Program-made: the position numbers and the translations under genes
Notes under the pieces: generated by a model
What the model was told of the DNA's origin: nothing
The model's database searches: none
The model's input: the letters and a program-made list of their open reading frames with translations, nothing else
From: CAWAND01 sp963797485
Lineage (GTDB): Bacteria > Chloroflexota > Anaerolineae > Anaerolineales > E44-bin32
Direction: 5' to 3'
Assembly (NCBI GenBank): GCA_963797485.1
Contig: CAWCPF010000002.1
Coordinates: forward strand, 62,001 to 126,000
Length of the DNA: 64,000 nucleotides
In this document: positions 38,871-48,924 of the stretch, piece after piece
How the letters are laid out: each line of letters begins with the position of its first letter
How positions within the stretch are numbered: position 1 is the first letter of the stretch

Positions 38871-39956
38871 TCAATCGACTCCGTTGCCGGTGCCCTTCAG
38901 AACGGCGGTCACACCCGATTCCCACTGGTGCCAATCGCCAAATTTCTCCTTCAACAGCGTGAGCCCGTCACCGATGGGCTCCTGACCGGCGGCTTCTAAA
39001 TCGGCATCGACCATGATCTTCACCAGATCCGAGAAAGTCACTTTCGGATCCCAACCCAGCTGTCGGCGGGCCTTGCTGGCGTCGGCCTGCAGCTCGTCCA
39101 CCTCCGTGGGCCGGAAGTAGCGCGGATCGATCTGAACGTGGTCGTTCCAATCCAGCCCCGCATAGCCAAAGGCTTGTTCCACAAACTCGCGGACCCGATG
39201 GGTTTCGCCGGTTCCAATTACATAGTCGTCGGGCTGTTCCTCCTGGAGCATACGCCACATGAATTCGACATATTCGGGCGCATAACCCCAGTCCCGCCGC
39301 GAATCCAGGTTGCCCAAGTAAAGCTTGTCCTGCAGGCCGGCCTTGATTCGGGCCACCGCCCGGGTGATCTTGCGGGTGACGAATGTCTCGCCCCGCCGGG
39401 GGCTTTCGTGGTTGAACAGGATCCCGTTGGAGGCATACATATCGTAGGCCTGGCGGAAGTTGACCGTGATCCAGAAGGCATAGGCCTTGGCGATGGCGTA
39501 GGGACTGCGCGGCCGAAAGGGCGTGGTTTCGCTTTGGGGCGGCTGGGCATCGCCGTACAGTTCACTGGAGGACGCCTGGTAGACACGGGTTGTGATCCCG
39601 CTGCGGCGCACCGCCTCCAAGATCCGCGTCGTGCCCAGCCCGGTGACAGCCCCGGTGTACTCGGGCATCTCGAAGCTAACCATGACGTGGGACTGCGCCC
39701 CAAGATGGTAAATCTCCTCCGGGCGCACGTTGTAGATCAGGTTGGTGAGCTGTTCGGCGTTGGACAAATCGCCGTAATAGAGGAAGAGCTTGGCGGAAGG
39801 ATCGTGGGGGTCCTTGTAGATGTGTTCGATGCGGTCGGTGTTAAACGTGCTGGCCTTGCGGATCAGGCCGTGGACTTCATAACCCTTGGCGAGCAGCAAC
39901 TCCGCAAGGTAGGACCCGTCTTGGCCGGTGATTCCCGTGATGAGCGCCTTCGGCAT
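38871..39956 (-). CDS. gmd: GDP-mannose 4,6-dehydratase
   Basis: 361 residues. ALITGITGQDGSYLAELLL, GLIRKASTFNTDRIEHIY, LGAQSHVMVSFEMPEYT, SSSELYGD and YAIAKAYAFWITVNFR (YxxxK) identify it. Makes GDP-4-keto-6-deoxymannose for fcl at 33.2 kb. First gene after a strong promoter with an operator; ATG 39956 follows GGAGG with five bases between. Confidence 0.94.
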   Translation of the reverse strand: MPKALITGITGQDGSYLAELLLAKGYEVHGLIRKASTFNTDRIEHIYKDPHDPSAKLFLYYGDLSNAEQLTNLIYNVRPEEIYHLGAQSHVMVSFEMPEYTGAVTGLGTTRILEAVRRSGITTRVYQASSSELYGDAQPPQSETTPFRPRSPYAIAKAYAFWITVNFRQAYDMYASNGILFNHESPRRGETFVTRKITRAVARIKAGLQDKLYLGNLDSRRDWGYAPEYVEFMWRMLQEEQPDDYVIGTGETHRVREFVEQAFGYAGLDWNDHVQIDPRYFRPTEVDELQADASKARRQLGWDPKVTFSDLVKIMVDADLEAAGQEPIGDGLTLLKEKFGDWHQWESGVTAVLKGTGNGVD

Positions 39957-39986
39957 GTGGCCCTCCGGTCTGATCTAGGCTCCAAA

Positions 39987-40001
39987 ATTCAATGGCTGAA
40001 T
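39987..40001. promoter_or_regulatory. Operator palindrome ATTCA-N5-TGAAT at the gmd promoter
   Basis: ATTCAATGGCTGAAT, the second copy of the palindrome found at the regulator gene. It overlaps the -10 box and lies 31-45 bp before the gmd start. Confidence 0.7.
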
Positions 40002-40027
40002 TATACATAGGGCCCGGTGGGCGTCAA
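40000..40027 (-). promoter_or_regulatory. Strong sigma70-type promoter of the gmd unit
   Basis: TTGACG (40027-40022), 16-bp spacer, TATAAT (40005-40000) on the minus strand. The -35 box overlaps the stop of the preceding gene. Leader of about 35 nt before gmd. Confidence 0.78.
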
Positions 40028-41608
40028 GCCGCCTGATCTGGACCCGGCGGCACCCGACGGCGGCGGTCGAGCACCACAGCCGCGCCCATGTAAACGACCG
40101 AGAAGGCCAACTCCAATCCCAGAGTGGCATACAGACTGGGACTGGGGATGCCCAGCGTCCGGCCGGCGTACCATGGCAGGAAAAGGACCACCAGGCCTGC
40201 GACCAGCCCCGCCAGCCGCTTGAGCCACGGGCTGCCCGTTCGCTGCGCGTTGACCCACGCCCACCCGGCCAGCGCGGCCTGCAAGCAGATGAAGGCGGCG
40301 CGATAGCGCGGATTGTCCCATTGGTCGCCGGCGGCCCGAAATGAGGCCACCACGATCACCAACAAGCTCACCAGCGCCAGATAGACCGCCGGGTGCCGCC
40401 AGCGCCGTTCGCCAAACGCCGCAACAAAGGCATACGCCAGGAAAGGCAGCAAGGCGTACCAGCCCAGACCGCGGAAGATGGCGATCACCCGCCAGACCGC
40501 GGCCCCCGGATCCATGAGGGCCGCCGGCAGGAAGGGCTGGGTGAGACCGTACAGAGTCGCCAACGGCAGGTAAGCCCACTTCGGCGCCGACTTGAACACG
40601 AACTGGATCACGGCCGATTGCTGCTGCGCAATTCTCAGCTGGTACTCGGCCCCGGCTGTGATCCAGCCCGCCACAACATCCAGGATGCCTTTTCCAGGCA
40701 GGCCGCCGATGTGCCCCCAGGCGCGAATCGTCAGGACCGCCCCAAGCCCGGCCAGCACCAACAGCAGCCCGATCACCCACGGCCGGCGCAGGACCCCGGT
40801 ACTCTCCCAAACCCAGGCGCCGGCCAGCAAGACGACGCACAGCGCGCCAAATGGCGGCGAAACAGCCAGGCACAGGATGGGCCCGGCTATCAAGGGAATC
40901 AGCGAGCGCCGGCGTTCTCCGAGACGGGCGCGCGCCAGCCCATAGAAGGTGACGGCCAGGCCGGTCATCATGAATGGCTCGCGCATCTGCGACGCGCCGA
41001 GCAAGACGGCCTCCGGATACAGGGCGACGATCCAGGCGGCCAGCATGCCCGCCCGCGCCCCAAAGGTCATGCCGGCAAAGGCCCAGGTGAACACGACCGC
41101 CAGCGCGCCGAACACGGCCGCCAGCGCGGCGATCATCAGCGGTCGGTGGACATGTTGGCCCACGGCCCGATAGACGCCGGCGCTCAGAAACAGCAGGCCG
41201 CCATACTGGTCGCTGGTGTAGCGCGGGCTGAAGGCCGCGCTGAGGGGTTTCTCGGAGGCCGCCAGGGCCCAGGCATCGCCGTCGCGCTTGCTGGCATCGT
41301 AGAAGACGTAACCGGCGCGCTGGACAGGCTCGTCATACCCCCAGATCGGCAGCCCCACTTCCAGGCCCCACCCCACGAGCAGCCGGAGACCAAGCGCCAG
41401 GCCCAGGGCGAACGCCAGCCCGCGCGGCCGGTCGGCCGCGGCGACCCAGCCCCAGGTGCCCCCGATGAGTCCGGCCCCGATCAGCCCGATCACGGCGTAT
41501 CCCAACCACCCCGAAAAGGGCGGCCCGGCAGGGTCCACGGCCGAGAGCACGACCGCTCCCACGAGTTCCGCCTGCCACCCACGGCCAAATCCGGGTCAAA
41601 CGGTTCAT
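40024..41608 (-). CDS. GT39-like polytopic membrane protein, frame break near 41570
   Basis: 527 residues if a +1 break near 41570 is repaired, joining MNRLTRIWPWVAGG to GAVVLSAVDPAGPPF. About twelve hydrophobic helices; an early loop has YDEPVQRAGYVFYDASKRDGDAW, and LLGASQMREPFMMTGLA recalls GT39-related proteins. ATG 41608 overlaps the upstream stop (ATGA). Probably a lipid-phosphosugar-dependent glycosyltransferase. Confidence 0.68.
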
Positions 41609-42951
41609 GCGCCGATGGGCTCCTTGCGTCGCCAGGTCCATTCAGCGTGCGCCACACTCAGGACCACCAGGCAAACGAGCATCTGCAAGGGTATCAGAAA
41701 GCGCGGGTTGTCCCCGTGATCAGCCAAGGTTTGGATGATGGAGCTCATCCAGACCGCGCCTCCGGCCATGAATACGAACCGGCCCACACCCCATCGCTGC
41801 CTCAACCTGCGGCTGACCAGCACCACCCCGCTGGCGATGAGAAACAGTCCGTTGGCCAGCAGGCACACCAGCCTGCCCGCCCACCCCCAGATTGAATACA
41901 ACCCTGCCAACCAGGCCGGGTGAACCGACCCGGGGTCCCAGTAGACGGGCGCTTTCCAGAAGTCCACCCAGCCGACGGCGACATCCCTCAAGTACAGACC
42001 CGGGTGGCTGCGGATCAACTCGATGGACAGAGCCTGCATCTTCTGCGACAGCGCAAAGAAGCTCAAACCTGACTTCTGCGACAACTCGGGGATGGCGTCC
42101 CAAATGGCGTTGGTCTGGGTGCCGCGGGCGGCGATCTGCGCATCCCGGTACTTGATATAGGTGTCTCGGATTACGGATTCTGAATCCGGCAGATCGTCGA
42201 AGTACGTGCCGGTGTGCTGGACCAGGTTGTAGCCGCTCAGCGTGGTCGGGGACAACATGTCATAGTGGGTGTCGATGAAGGCTATCCATCCGCCGAGGAT
42301 GAAAACCGCCGGCAGGCTGAAGGCGGTCGCCGCAGCCAGACGCCGCCGCCAGCCACCCCCGGCGGCAAGCCACACAAAGGTCAGCGCCCACACCGGCAGA
42401 AAGTAGAACAGAGTGCGTGCCATGCCCGCCAGGCTGGCCGCCAGACCCATTCCGAACGCCGCCAGGAGCAAGCGCTTGGTGGGGATCTCCGGGCGAATGG
42501 TGAGCCACAGCGCCAGACTGGCCAGGATAAAGAAGGTTGTCAGCGTCTCCGACAATAAGTTGGCTTCAAACAGCACCTGCGCCGCCGCCAGATCATAGAG
42601 CAGTCCGGCGGCCAGCCCCCATCTCGGGCTGCGGGTGACGGCGGTGGTGATGAAGAAGAGCAGCACCGAGATGGCGAGCCCCAGGCCCATCTGGACCCAC
42701 CAAACCGTGGCCGGATCGCGCCCGAGCAGCGCCAGCAGGATGGGATAACCCGGGACGCGCGTGCCGTCATAGCCGTTGAAACCGTGCTTGGCCAAGACGT
42801 CGGCCAGGCGCATGTAAGACGGCGAATCCCCGTACGCCACCGGTCCGTAAGTCAAGATCAGGGCCAGGCGCTCGACCAGCCCGATGGCCGCCAGGGCGAT
42901 CCCCCAGCCCATCGCTCCTTGGTGCAGGCGCCCGGACTCGACGGTGGTCAT
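41605..42951 (-). CDS. GT39-like polytopic membrane glycosyltransferase
   Basis: 448 residues, ten or so hydrophobic helices. First loop AYGDSPSYMRLADVLAKHGF followed by RVPGYPILLALLG matches the GT-C acidic motif; NLLSETLTTFFILASLALW is also typical. ATG 42951 overlaps the GT4 stop (ATGA). Substrates unknown. Confidence 0.72.
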   Translation of the reverse strand: MTTVESGRLHQGAMGWGIALAAIGLVERLALILTYGPVAYGDSPSYMRLADVLAKHGFNGYDGTRVPGYPILLALLGRDPATVWWVQMGLGLAISVLLFFITTAVTRSPRWGLAAGLLYDLAAAQVLFEANLLSETLTTFFILASLALWLTIRPEIPTKRLLLAAFGMGLAASLAGMARTLFYFLPVWALTFVWLAAGGGWRRRLAAATAFSLPAVFILGGWIAFIDTHYDMLSPTTLSGYNLVQHTGTYFDDLPDSESVIRDTYIKYRDAQIAARGTQTNAIWDAIPELSQKSGLSFFALSQKMQALSIELIRSHPGLYLRDVAVGWVDFWKAPVYWDPGSVHPAWLAGLYSIWGWAGRLVCLLANGLFLIASGVVLVSRRLRQRWGVGRFVFMAGGAVWMSSIIQTLADHGDNPRFLIPLQMLVCLVVLSVAHAEWTWRRKEPIGA

Positions 42952-44084
42952 GCCGCCAAGTCCAGACCTGCCAGGGCGCGCTCGGCACGGGCACGCCACG
43001 AATGCCCTTCCGCCTGGCGTCGCGCGGCTGCTCCGAGCGCGGTCCGCCGCGCCTGATCCTGCATCAAGCCGCGCACGGCCGCCGCCCAGGCATCTCCATC
43101 CTCCGGGGGCAGCAGGACCGCCCAGTCTTTGTGAAGGATTTCACGAATCACCGGGAGGTCGCTGGCCAGGATCGGGCGGCCGCAGGCCAGATACTCGAAA
43201 GCCTTCATTGGGCTGGCGAAGGCGACCGTGTCGCCGCCGCTGCTCACGGAAATATGCCGCTGGTAGGGCATGATGAGGACGTCACACGCGGCCTGGAGGC
43301 GCGGCAGCCGCTCGAGCGGCACGAATCCGGTCAGGGTCAGGTTGGTCAGGCCGGACTCCTGGGCGCGCCGGCGCCAGCGTTCGACGGCCTCGGTTTCGCC
43401 ACCGGCCCACACGAACCGAACGCCTGGGAGCGCCTGCGCCAGGCCGAACATCAAGTTCGCCCCGCGGCCCGTATAAAGATGGCCTGTGTAGCCGACCGTA
43501 AAAGCCTCCGGCCACTCCGCCTGGCGGCGGGCCTCCATCGGATCGGGAAGATCGCGGTAGCGTTCCAGGTCCACGCCATTGGGCGCCACCTGGGCGAAGG
43601 GGGGATCCATCGGATGCCGATAAGTCTCGGTCACGTAACCCCTGAGCGCCTCGGTGGTGATCAGCAGCCGCCGCGCGCCTGCGCCGTTCAGGAACTGTCG
43701 GAACAAGCGCGGGCCGCCGCGGCCGGGGGGCCGGTCGTGGAGTTCCAGCACGGTCGGAAACGACCGGGTCGAACCCCAGGCGGCGGCTTGAAGGGGCCAG
43801 ACATAGAGCAGGTCCGCACCCCAGCGGCGGGCGGCAGCCACGGCGCGCCAGGCAAAGTCATACCGTCGCAGGCCGGGCCAATCCCGGATCCAGCGCAGCT
43901 CCACAGGCTGGCGGAGTCCGTAATGCTCCGCCAACCGGTCCCAGGTCCAGCCAGGGTCTTTCCCCGGCACCCAGACCACCACGGCATGGCCCAAATCGAC
44001 CAGCGCCTGGCAGGCCTGCATCAACTGGATCGAATTGGCTGTCCGGGAGGGCACGGTCGAGGCCCCGATGCAGGCGATGCGCAT
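42948..44084 (-). CDS. GT4 family glycosyltransferase
   Basis: 378 residues, GT-B fold: RIACIGASTVPSRTANSIQLMQA, LELHDRPPGRGG, VAPNGVDLERY, FTVGYTGHLYTGRG, and FASPMKAFEYLACGRPILASDLPVIRE (EX7E-type donor site). Located 3 bp after the flippase start side and overlapping the next GT39-like gene. Retaining transferase of unknown specificity. Confidence 0.87.
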   Translation of the reverse strand: MRIACIGASTVPSRTANSIQLMQACQALVDLGHAVVVWVPGKDPGWTWDRLAEHYGLRQPVELRWIRDWPGLRRYDFAWRAVAAARRWGADLLYVWPLQAAAWGSTRSFPTVLELHDRPPGRGGPRLFRQFLNGAGARRLLITTEALRGYVTETYRHPMDPPFAQVAPNGVDLERYRDLPDPMEARRQAEWPEAFTVGYTGHLYTGRGANLMFGLAQALPGVRFVWAGGETEAVERWRRRAQESGLTNLTLTGFVPLERLPRLQAACDVLIMPYQRHISVSSGGDTVAFASPMKAFEYLACGRPILASDLPVIREILHKDWAVLLPPEDGDAWAAAVRGLMQDQARRTALGAAARRQAEGHSWRARAERALAGLDLAA

Positions 44085-44087
44085 GCT

Positions 44088-45461
44088 CTACCCCCCGGAG
44101 GCGAGGGCCGGTTCGCGCTCTGCCCGGCCGATCTCGCGCAGCGTCTTGACCACCAGGGTGACGGCCGTGCCGATAAAGAAGGCGCTCAGCAGGGCGGCCA
44201 TACCGGCTGCCCCCAGGGCCGGGACCAGGAGCAGGATGCCGGCCACACGGATGACCGCCCCGACCAGATAAACCTTGGTCGGGTACTCCGGCATCCCCAT
44301 CGGGAGCAACACATTCCGGTTCCAATAGAAGATGTTGACCACGGCCACCCCGATGATCAGCAGCAGCAGACTCTGGTAAGCGGGGCCAAATGAGGCGCCG
44401 TAGGTTGCCTGGATGATCCAGGGACCGAGCAGCACCAGCCCGAGCGAGGCCGGGACCGTCCACAAGGCGGAGAGCAGGCTCCCGCTGCGCAGCAGGTAGC
44501 GCACGTTCTCCCAATGGCGGCCCCCCACCTCGCGAGCCACCTCCCGGTAGGTGGTGCTGATCAGTGGATCGACCGGGATGAGCAGGATGTTTATGAAGGC
44601 CAGCGCCACCTTGTAGTAGCCCGCCTGGAGCGGGCTGGCCAGCGCGTTGAGCCACAGCATCTCCGAATCGCGGGTGACCAGAGTCAGAGTGGCGGTGATA
44701 TTGGTGCTCAACGCAAAGCGCACCATTTCCGACCGCCGGTGGGCGATCAAGGCGTACGGCGCCCGCCACCAGCCGGGACCCCACTGCCGGCGAGCCTCCC
44801 ACAGCGCCGCGGCCGAGATCGACACCGCCCAGGCGCTCTTGCCCACCAGGTAAGCGACCACCACGGCCTGCAGCCCGCCGCCGGTGACGAAAGCCGCCCC
44901 GATCATGGCCAGGGTCAGCACGCTCTGGCCCACGGTGATGGCGGCGATAATCCGGTAGCGGTCGAAGGTCTGCAGCAGGCCGTTCGAGCTCTCGGCCATC
45001 AGGTTAGCCAGGACGGTCAGGCCGTAAAGTGCAAACAAACCGTCGACATTCTGGCCGGGCGTCAGGATCCGGGCGGCGGTGCCCGCCAGAGCCACGACCA
45101 GGACATAGGCCAGACCCGAGGTGGCGATTTCGGCCAGGCCGGCGGTGCGAAAGACGGCCGCCGCCTCGCGGGGCTTGCCCTGGGTCGAGTACTCGCCGAC
45201 ATAACTCACCACCAGGTCACCCATCCGGAAGGAGGTCAGACGGTTGATTAAGCCGGCGAACTGGGTGACGGCGCCCAACAAGCCGAGTTGCACCACGCCG
45301 ATCAGGCGCGCCGCCAGGATACTCTGGGCGAAGCTCAGCGCCGCCGAACCCGTCTTGGCGCTGAACAGATAGCCCGTGTTGCGGATGACGCGCTGAAGGA
45401 GAGGATTGGCCGCAAGGCGCTGTACCGCCTGCCTGGCCGGCGAAGTCAGTCTGTGGAACAT
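44088..45461 (-). CDS. Polysaccharide flippase (Wzx/MOP superfamily)
   Basis: 457 residues with 12-14 predicted helices. N-terminal NTGYLFSAKTGSAALSFAQSILAARLIG and AGLINRLTSFRMGDLVVSYVGEY are typical of oligosaccharide flippases. ATG 45461 is preferred to TTG 45470, which overlaps the epimerase stop. Suggests a Wzx-type route beside the Wzm/Wzt exporter further down the locus. Confidence 0.85.
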   Translation of the reverse strand: MFHRLTSPARQAVQRLAANPLLQRVIRNTGYLFSAKTGSAALSFAQSILAARLIGVVQLGLLGAVTQFAGLINRLTSFRMGDLVVSYVGEYSTQGKPREAAAVFRTAGLAEIATSGLAYVLVVALAGTAARILTPGQNVDGLFALYGLTVLANLMAESSNGLLQTFDRYRIIAAITVGQSVLTLAMIGAAFVTGGGLQAVVVAYLVGKSAWAVSISAAALWEARRQWGPGWWRAPYALIAHRRSEMVRFALSTNITATLTLVTRDSEMLWLNALASPLQAGYYKVALAFINILLIPVDPLISTTYREVAREVGGRHWENVRYLLRSGSLLSALWTVPASLGLVLLGPWIIQATYGASFGPAYQSLLLLIIGVAVVNIFYWNRNVLLPMGMPEYPTKVYLVGAVIRVAGILLLVPALGAAGMAALLSAFFIGTAVTLVVKTLREIGRAEREPALASGG

Positions 45462-45466
45462 GGGGG

Positions 45467-46445
45467 TCAATCGTCCGTGTCGACCAGCCGCGCCCAGTCG
45501 CGCTGCTCTAGGTACCAGGCCACACTGGCGCGCAGCCCGTCATCGAATGCGGTCTCCGGAGACCAGCCCAGCAGGCGCCCGGCTTTGTCGATGTTGGCCC
45601 AGGTGGACGGCATGTCCCCCGGCGCTGGGTCGAGCCGCTCGACGAGCGCCGGCTTTCCCACCAGGCTTTCGACTTGGGTGATGACGGCGTTCATGGAGAT
45701 CGGCCGGTCGCCGCCCAGGTTGACAATCTCGTAACCGACAGGCTTGAGCGCCAGGATCGTGCCGCGGGCGATGTCATCGACGAAAGTGTAGTCGCGCTGC
45801 TGGCTGCCGTCGCCATACAACCGCAGGGGACGGCCCTCGGCAATCCACTGGATGAAGCGAAAGATGCTCATATCCGGGCGGCCGGCCGGGCCGAAGACGG
45901 TGAAGTAGCGCAGCACCGTAATGTCCAGGCCGTGAAGGTAGTGATACGTGTGGCAGAGCAGCTCCGAGGCGCCCTTGGTGGCAGCATACGGGGAAAGCGG
46001 GCGGCTGGTGTTGGCGGTCTCTTGGAAGGGAGTCGGATTGCCCAGGCCGTACAGGCTCGAGGTCGAGGCCTGGACGAGCTTGGGGACGCCGCGCTCGGCG
46101 GCACCATTCGAGCAGGTTGAGCATGCCGAGCACGTTGCTTTCAAGATAGGGCCTTGGATCCTGGACGCTCGGGCGCACACCAGCGCGCGCCGCCAGGTTG
46201 AACACGCCTTCGACAGTTCGCCCCTCCAGCGCCTGCCACAACCCATCCCGGTCGACGATATCGGCCTGGACGAATTCGAATCCTGCCTGGGCACGCAAAC
46301 GCTCCAGACGCCAGGTTTTCAGCCGGACGTCATACGCGTGGTTGAGATTGTCGACGCCAACCACGCTGTCCCCGGCATCGAGCAGCTGGGCGGCGACCCT
46401 GGCGCCGATGAACCCGGCCGCCCCGGTCACCAGGTAGCTCGCCAT
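45467..46445 (-). CDS. NAD-dependent sugar-nucleotide epimerase (UDP-glucuronate/GlcNAc epimerase-like), frame break near 46105
   Basis: 325 residues after repair. LVTGAAGFIGARVAAQLL, VDNLNHAYDVRLK, NLAARAGVRPSVQDP, STSSLYG, YAATKGASELLCHTY (YxxxK), FTVFGPAGRPDMSIF. The DVRLK and GVRPSVQDP motifs fit UDP-glucuronate 4-epimerase-like proteins. Its start overlaps the stop of the UDP-sugar dehydrogenase gene (TGATG), so it may epimerise that enzyme's uronic acid product. Confidence 0.82.
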
Positions 46446-47820
46446 CAGAGTTTGATCACTTTGGGATCGGATCGCCCCGCCAGGTCGAATGCGTTGCGCG
46501 CATCAAAGATCACCCGGCGCGGCCGCCTTGACGGCCGCGTAGTCCACCTGGTGGTGGTCGGTGATGACCACCGTCAGATCCGATCGGGCCGCCGCCTCGG
46601 CCGGGTCGCCGGCCGAACTCAGGCTCCAGTCGTCTTCCTGCAGGCTGGGCACAAATGGGTCGAAGTACTCGACCTCAGCGCCCTTCTCGCGGAGCAGCCC
46701 GATGACATCGATCGCCGGAGATTCGCGCGTGTCAGCCACGTCAGGTTTGAAAGCCACACCCAACACCAGGACCCGCGCGCCTTTGAGCGACTGGCCCCGA
46801 TCGTTGAGCGCGTCCTGGATGCGCCCGACCACATAGCGCGGCATGTTGGTGTTGATCTCACTGGCCAGTTCGATGAAGCGCGCCGTGTACTTGACGCTCT
46901 TCAGTTTCCACGACAGATAGAGCGGATCGATCGGGATGCAGTGGCCTCCCAGTCCCGGACCGGGAGTGAACTTCATGAACCCGAATGGCTTGGTGGCCGC
47001 CGCCTCGATCACCTCCCACACATCCAGGCCCAGGCGCTCGCACATCAGCGCCATCTCATTCACCAGGCCGATGTTGACCGCCCGGAAGGTATTCTCGAGC
47101 AGCTTGGTCATCTCGGCGGCTTCGGTCGAGCTGACCGACACCACATTCTGGATCGCCAGCCCATAAAAGGCCGCCGCCACCTGGGTGCAAGCGGGGGTGA
47201 TGCCCCCGATGACCTTGGGCGTGTTCTCGGTCGTCCAGTCTTTTCGCCCGGGATCAACGCGCTCAGGCGAGAAAGCCAGGAACAAGTCCTCGCCGACCTT
47301 TAAACCGCCCTGCTCCAGCTCCGGCAGAACGACCTCGCGTGTGGTGCCGGGGTAGGTGGTCGAACTCGAGAATCACAACCAGGCCCGGATGCAGGCTCGG
47401 CCGCAGCGCCTGGCTGGCGGCCAGGATGTACGAAATGTCCGGATCCCCTGTTTTGCGCAGCGGGGTTGGGACCGAGATGCTGATCCCGTCCAAATCTGCC
47501 AGGGCGGCATACGAATCACTGGCGCTGAACCGGCCGGATTCAATCAGCGGCGCCAAACGCGAGTCGGGCACATCGCCGATGTAACTCCGCCCTTGTTTGA
47601 GGCTGTGGACTTTGTTGAAGTCCAAATCGACGCCAACTACGTGCAGGCCGGCCTCGGCCAGGGCCAGGGCCAGGGGCAAACCCACGTAGCCAAGTCCCAC
47701 CACGCCGACCCGGGCCTGCCGGGTTTCAAATCGTTTAATCAACGCCTGCGCCGCGGGCGGCAGGGAAGTCGTATCAGGATTCACGCGAGGCCAGATCTCC
47801 TGTGGGTGGTCAGCCGTCAA
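46445..47820 (-). CDS. UDP-N-acetylhexosamine/UDP-sugar dehydrogenase (WbpA/WecC-like), two frame breaks
   Basis: 457 residues after repair of +1 breaks near 47362 and 46515. VGVVGLGYVGLPLALALAEAG, SVPTPLRKTGDPD, FSPERVDPGR, and the catalytic Cys in GLGGHCIPIDPLYLSWK; the repaired tail reads VIFDARNAFDLAGRS. Oxidises C6 of a UDP-sugar to the uronic acid with two NAD+. TTG 47820 overlaps the uracil-DNA glycosylase stop; GTG 47784 is an alternative start. Confidence 0.87.
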
Positions 47821-48437
47821 AACAGGCTGAGCTGCTGGGGGTCATTGGTGCTGGGTTCGCTGCTGGGCGCCAACTCGGTGGATTGGTCGATCCACTGGGG
47901 CAGCAAGCGAAAATCAGCTTCGATGGCGCTGCGCAGAGCGGGTTGATGCAAGGCGGCGGCCGGGTGATACATCGGGACTACCAGCCTTCCGTTGACCGGC
48001 CGGGCCCGGCCGTGCACGCTGCTGATGCGGGCGTCCGGGAAGTAGCGGGCCATCGAAAACCGGCCCAGGGTCACAATGACCTTGGGGTTGATGGCCTCGA
48101 TTTGCCGATCCAGATAAGTCGAGGTACAAGGCGCCATCTCGTCTTCCCGCGGGTCCCGGTTGCCCGGCGGCCGGCACTTGACCAGGTTGGTGATGTACAC
48201 GTCTTCACGGCGCAATCCGATCGAGGCCAGCAGTTCTTCCAGGAACTTGCCGGCCGCGCCGACGAATGGCCGTCCATGTTTGTCTTCGTGAAACCCGGGG
48301 CCCTCGCCGATGAACATGATCTTGGCCTCCGCCGGCCCCTCGCCTGGGACGGCCTGGGTTCTTGATTGTGAAAGCCGGCACAATTGGCAGACGCGCACTT
48401 CGCCGGCGATCGTGTCCAGGATGGCCTCGGCCTCCAT
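47817..48437 (-). CDS. Family 4 uracil-DNA glycosylase (Fe-S)
   Basis: 206 residues. Four cysteines for a 4Fe-4S cluster (CQLC near residue 17, KCRPPGNRDP, APC), the uracil motif GEGPGFHEDKHGRPFVGAAGKFL, and MYHPAAAL. Removes uracil from DNA. ATG 48437 follows a GGAGG-type site. The upstream rimI frame stays open through this gene. Its stop overlaps the UDP-sugar dehydrogenase start. Confidence 0.9.
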   Translation of the reverse strand: MEAEAILDTIAGEVRVCQLCRLSQSRTQAVPGEGPAEAKIMFIGEGPGFHEDKHGRPFVGAAGKFLEELLASIGLRREDVYITNLVKCRPPGNRDPREDEMAPCTSTYLDRQIEAINPKVIVTLGRFSMARYFPDARISSVHGRARPVNGRLVVPMYHPAAALHQPALRSAIEADFRLLPQWIDQSTELAPSSEPSTNDPQQLSLF

Positions 48438-48924
48438 CCTCCACCTCCATCCGAGTGACGCTTTGAACCACCTCGGGCATGGTCATGATGTGGGCATCCT
48501 CTTGGTTGTCCCGGTAGTAACCCGGGCGTCGACCCGTGATTCGGAACCCAAACGACGTGTACAGGTCGATGGCCGCCTGGTTCGACACGCGCACCTCCAG
48601 GGTGGCGATGTCGGCGCCGTTGGCGGCCGAGCGCCGGAGCAGCTCGAGCAGCAGGCGGCGGGCGATGCCGCGCCGGCGGAAGTCAGGGTGCACGGCCAGG
48701 GTGCTCACATGGGTCTCATCCACCAGCAGCCAGCTGCCGATATAACCCACCAGTTGTTCATCAACCTCAGCCACCAGCAGGATCGACGCCTGGTTGGTGG
48801 TGAGTTCGAACCGATAGCTGCTCTCCGGCCAGGGCTGGGGGAACGACAACCGGTCGATGTCCAGCACGACGGGCAGATCGTCGACCGTCATGGGCCGGAT
48901 GACAGGCGTGCGGATGGCCTCCAT
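48205..48924 (-). CDS. rimI: GNAT acetyltransferase RimI-like, reading on into the next gene
   Basis: The GNAT domain covers residues 1-165: VIRPMTVDDLPVVLDIDRLSF, STLAVHPDFRRRGIARRLLLELL (acetyl-CoA loop), LEVRVSNQAAIDLYTSFGF and GYYRDNQEDAHIMTM. It acetylates ribosomal protein N-termini or similar substrates; the place beside tsaB is classical. ATG 48924 overlaps the tsaB stop. The frame has no stop until 48205, 230 bp inside the uracil-DNA glycosylase gene, so a stop was probably lost near 48450 through sequence error. Confidence 0.75.
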   Translation of the reverse strand: MEAIRTPVIRPMTVDDLPVVLDIDRLSFPQPWPESSYRFELTTNQASILLVAEVDEQLVGYIGSWLLVDETHVSTLAVHPDFRRRGIARRLLLELLRRSAANGADIATLEVRVSNQAAIDLYTSFGFRITGRRPGYYRDNQEDAHIMTMPEVVQSVTRMEVEDGGRGHPGHDRRRSARLPIVPAFTIKNPGRPRRGAGGGQDHVHRRGPRVSRRQTWTAIRRRGRQVPGRTAGLDRIAP

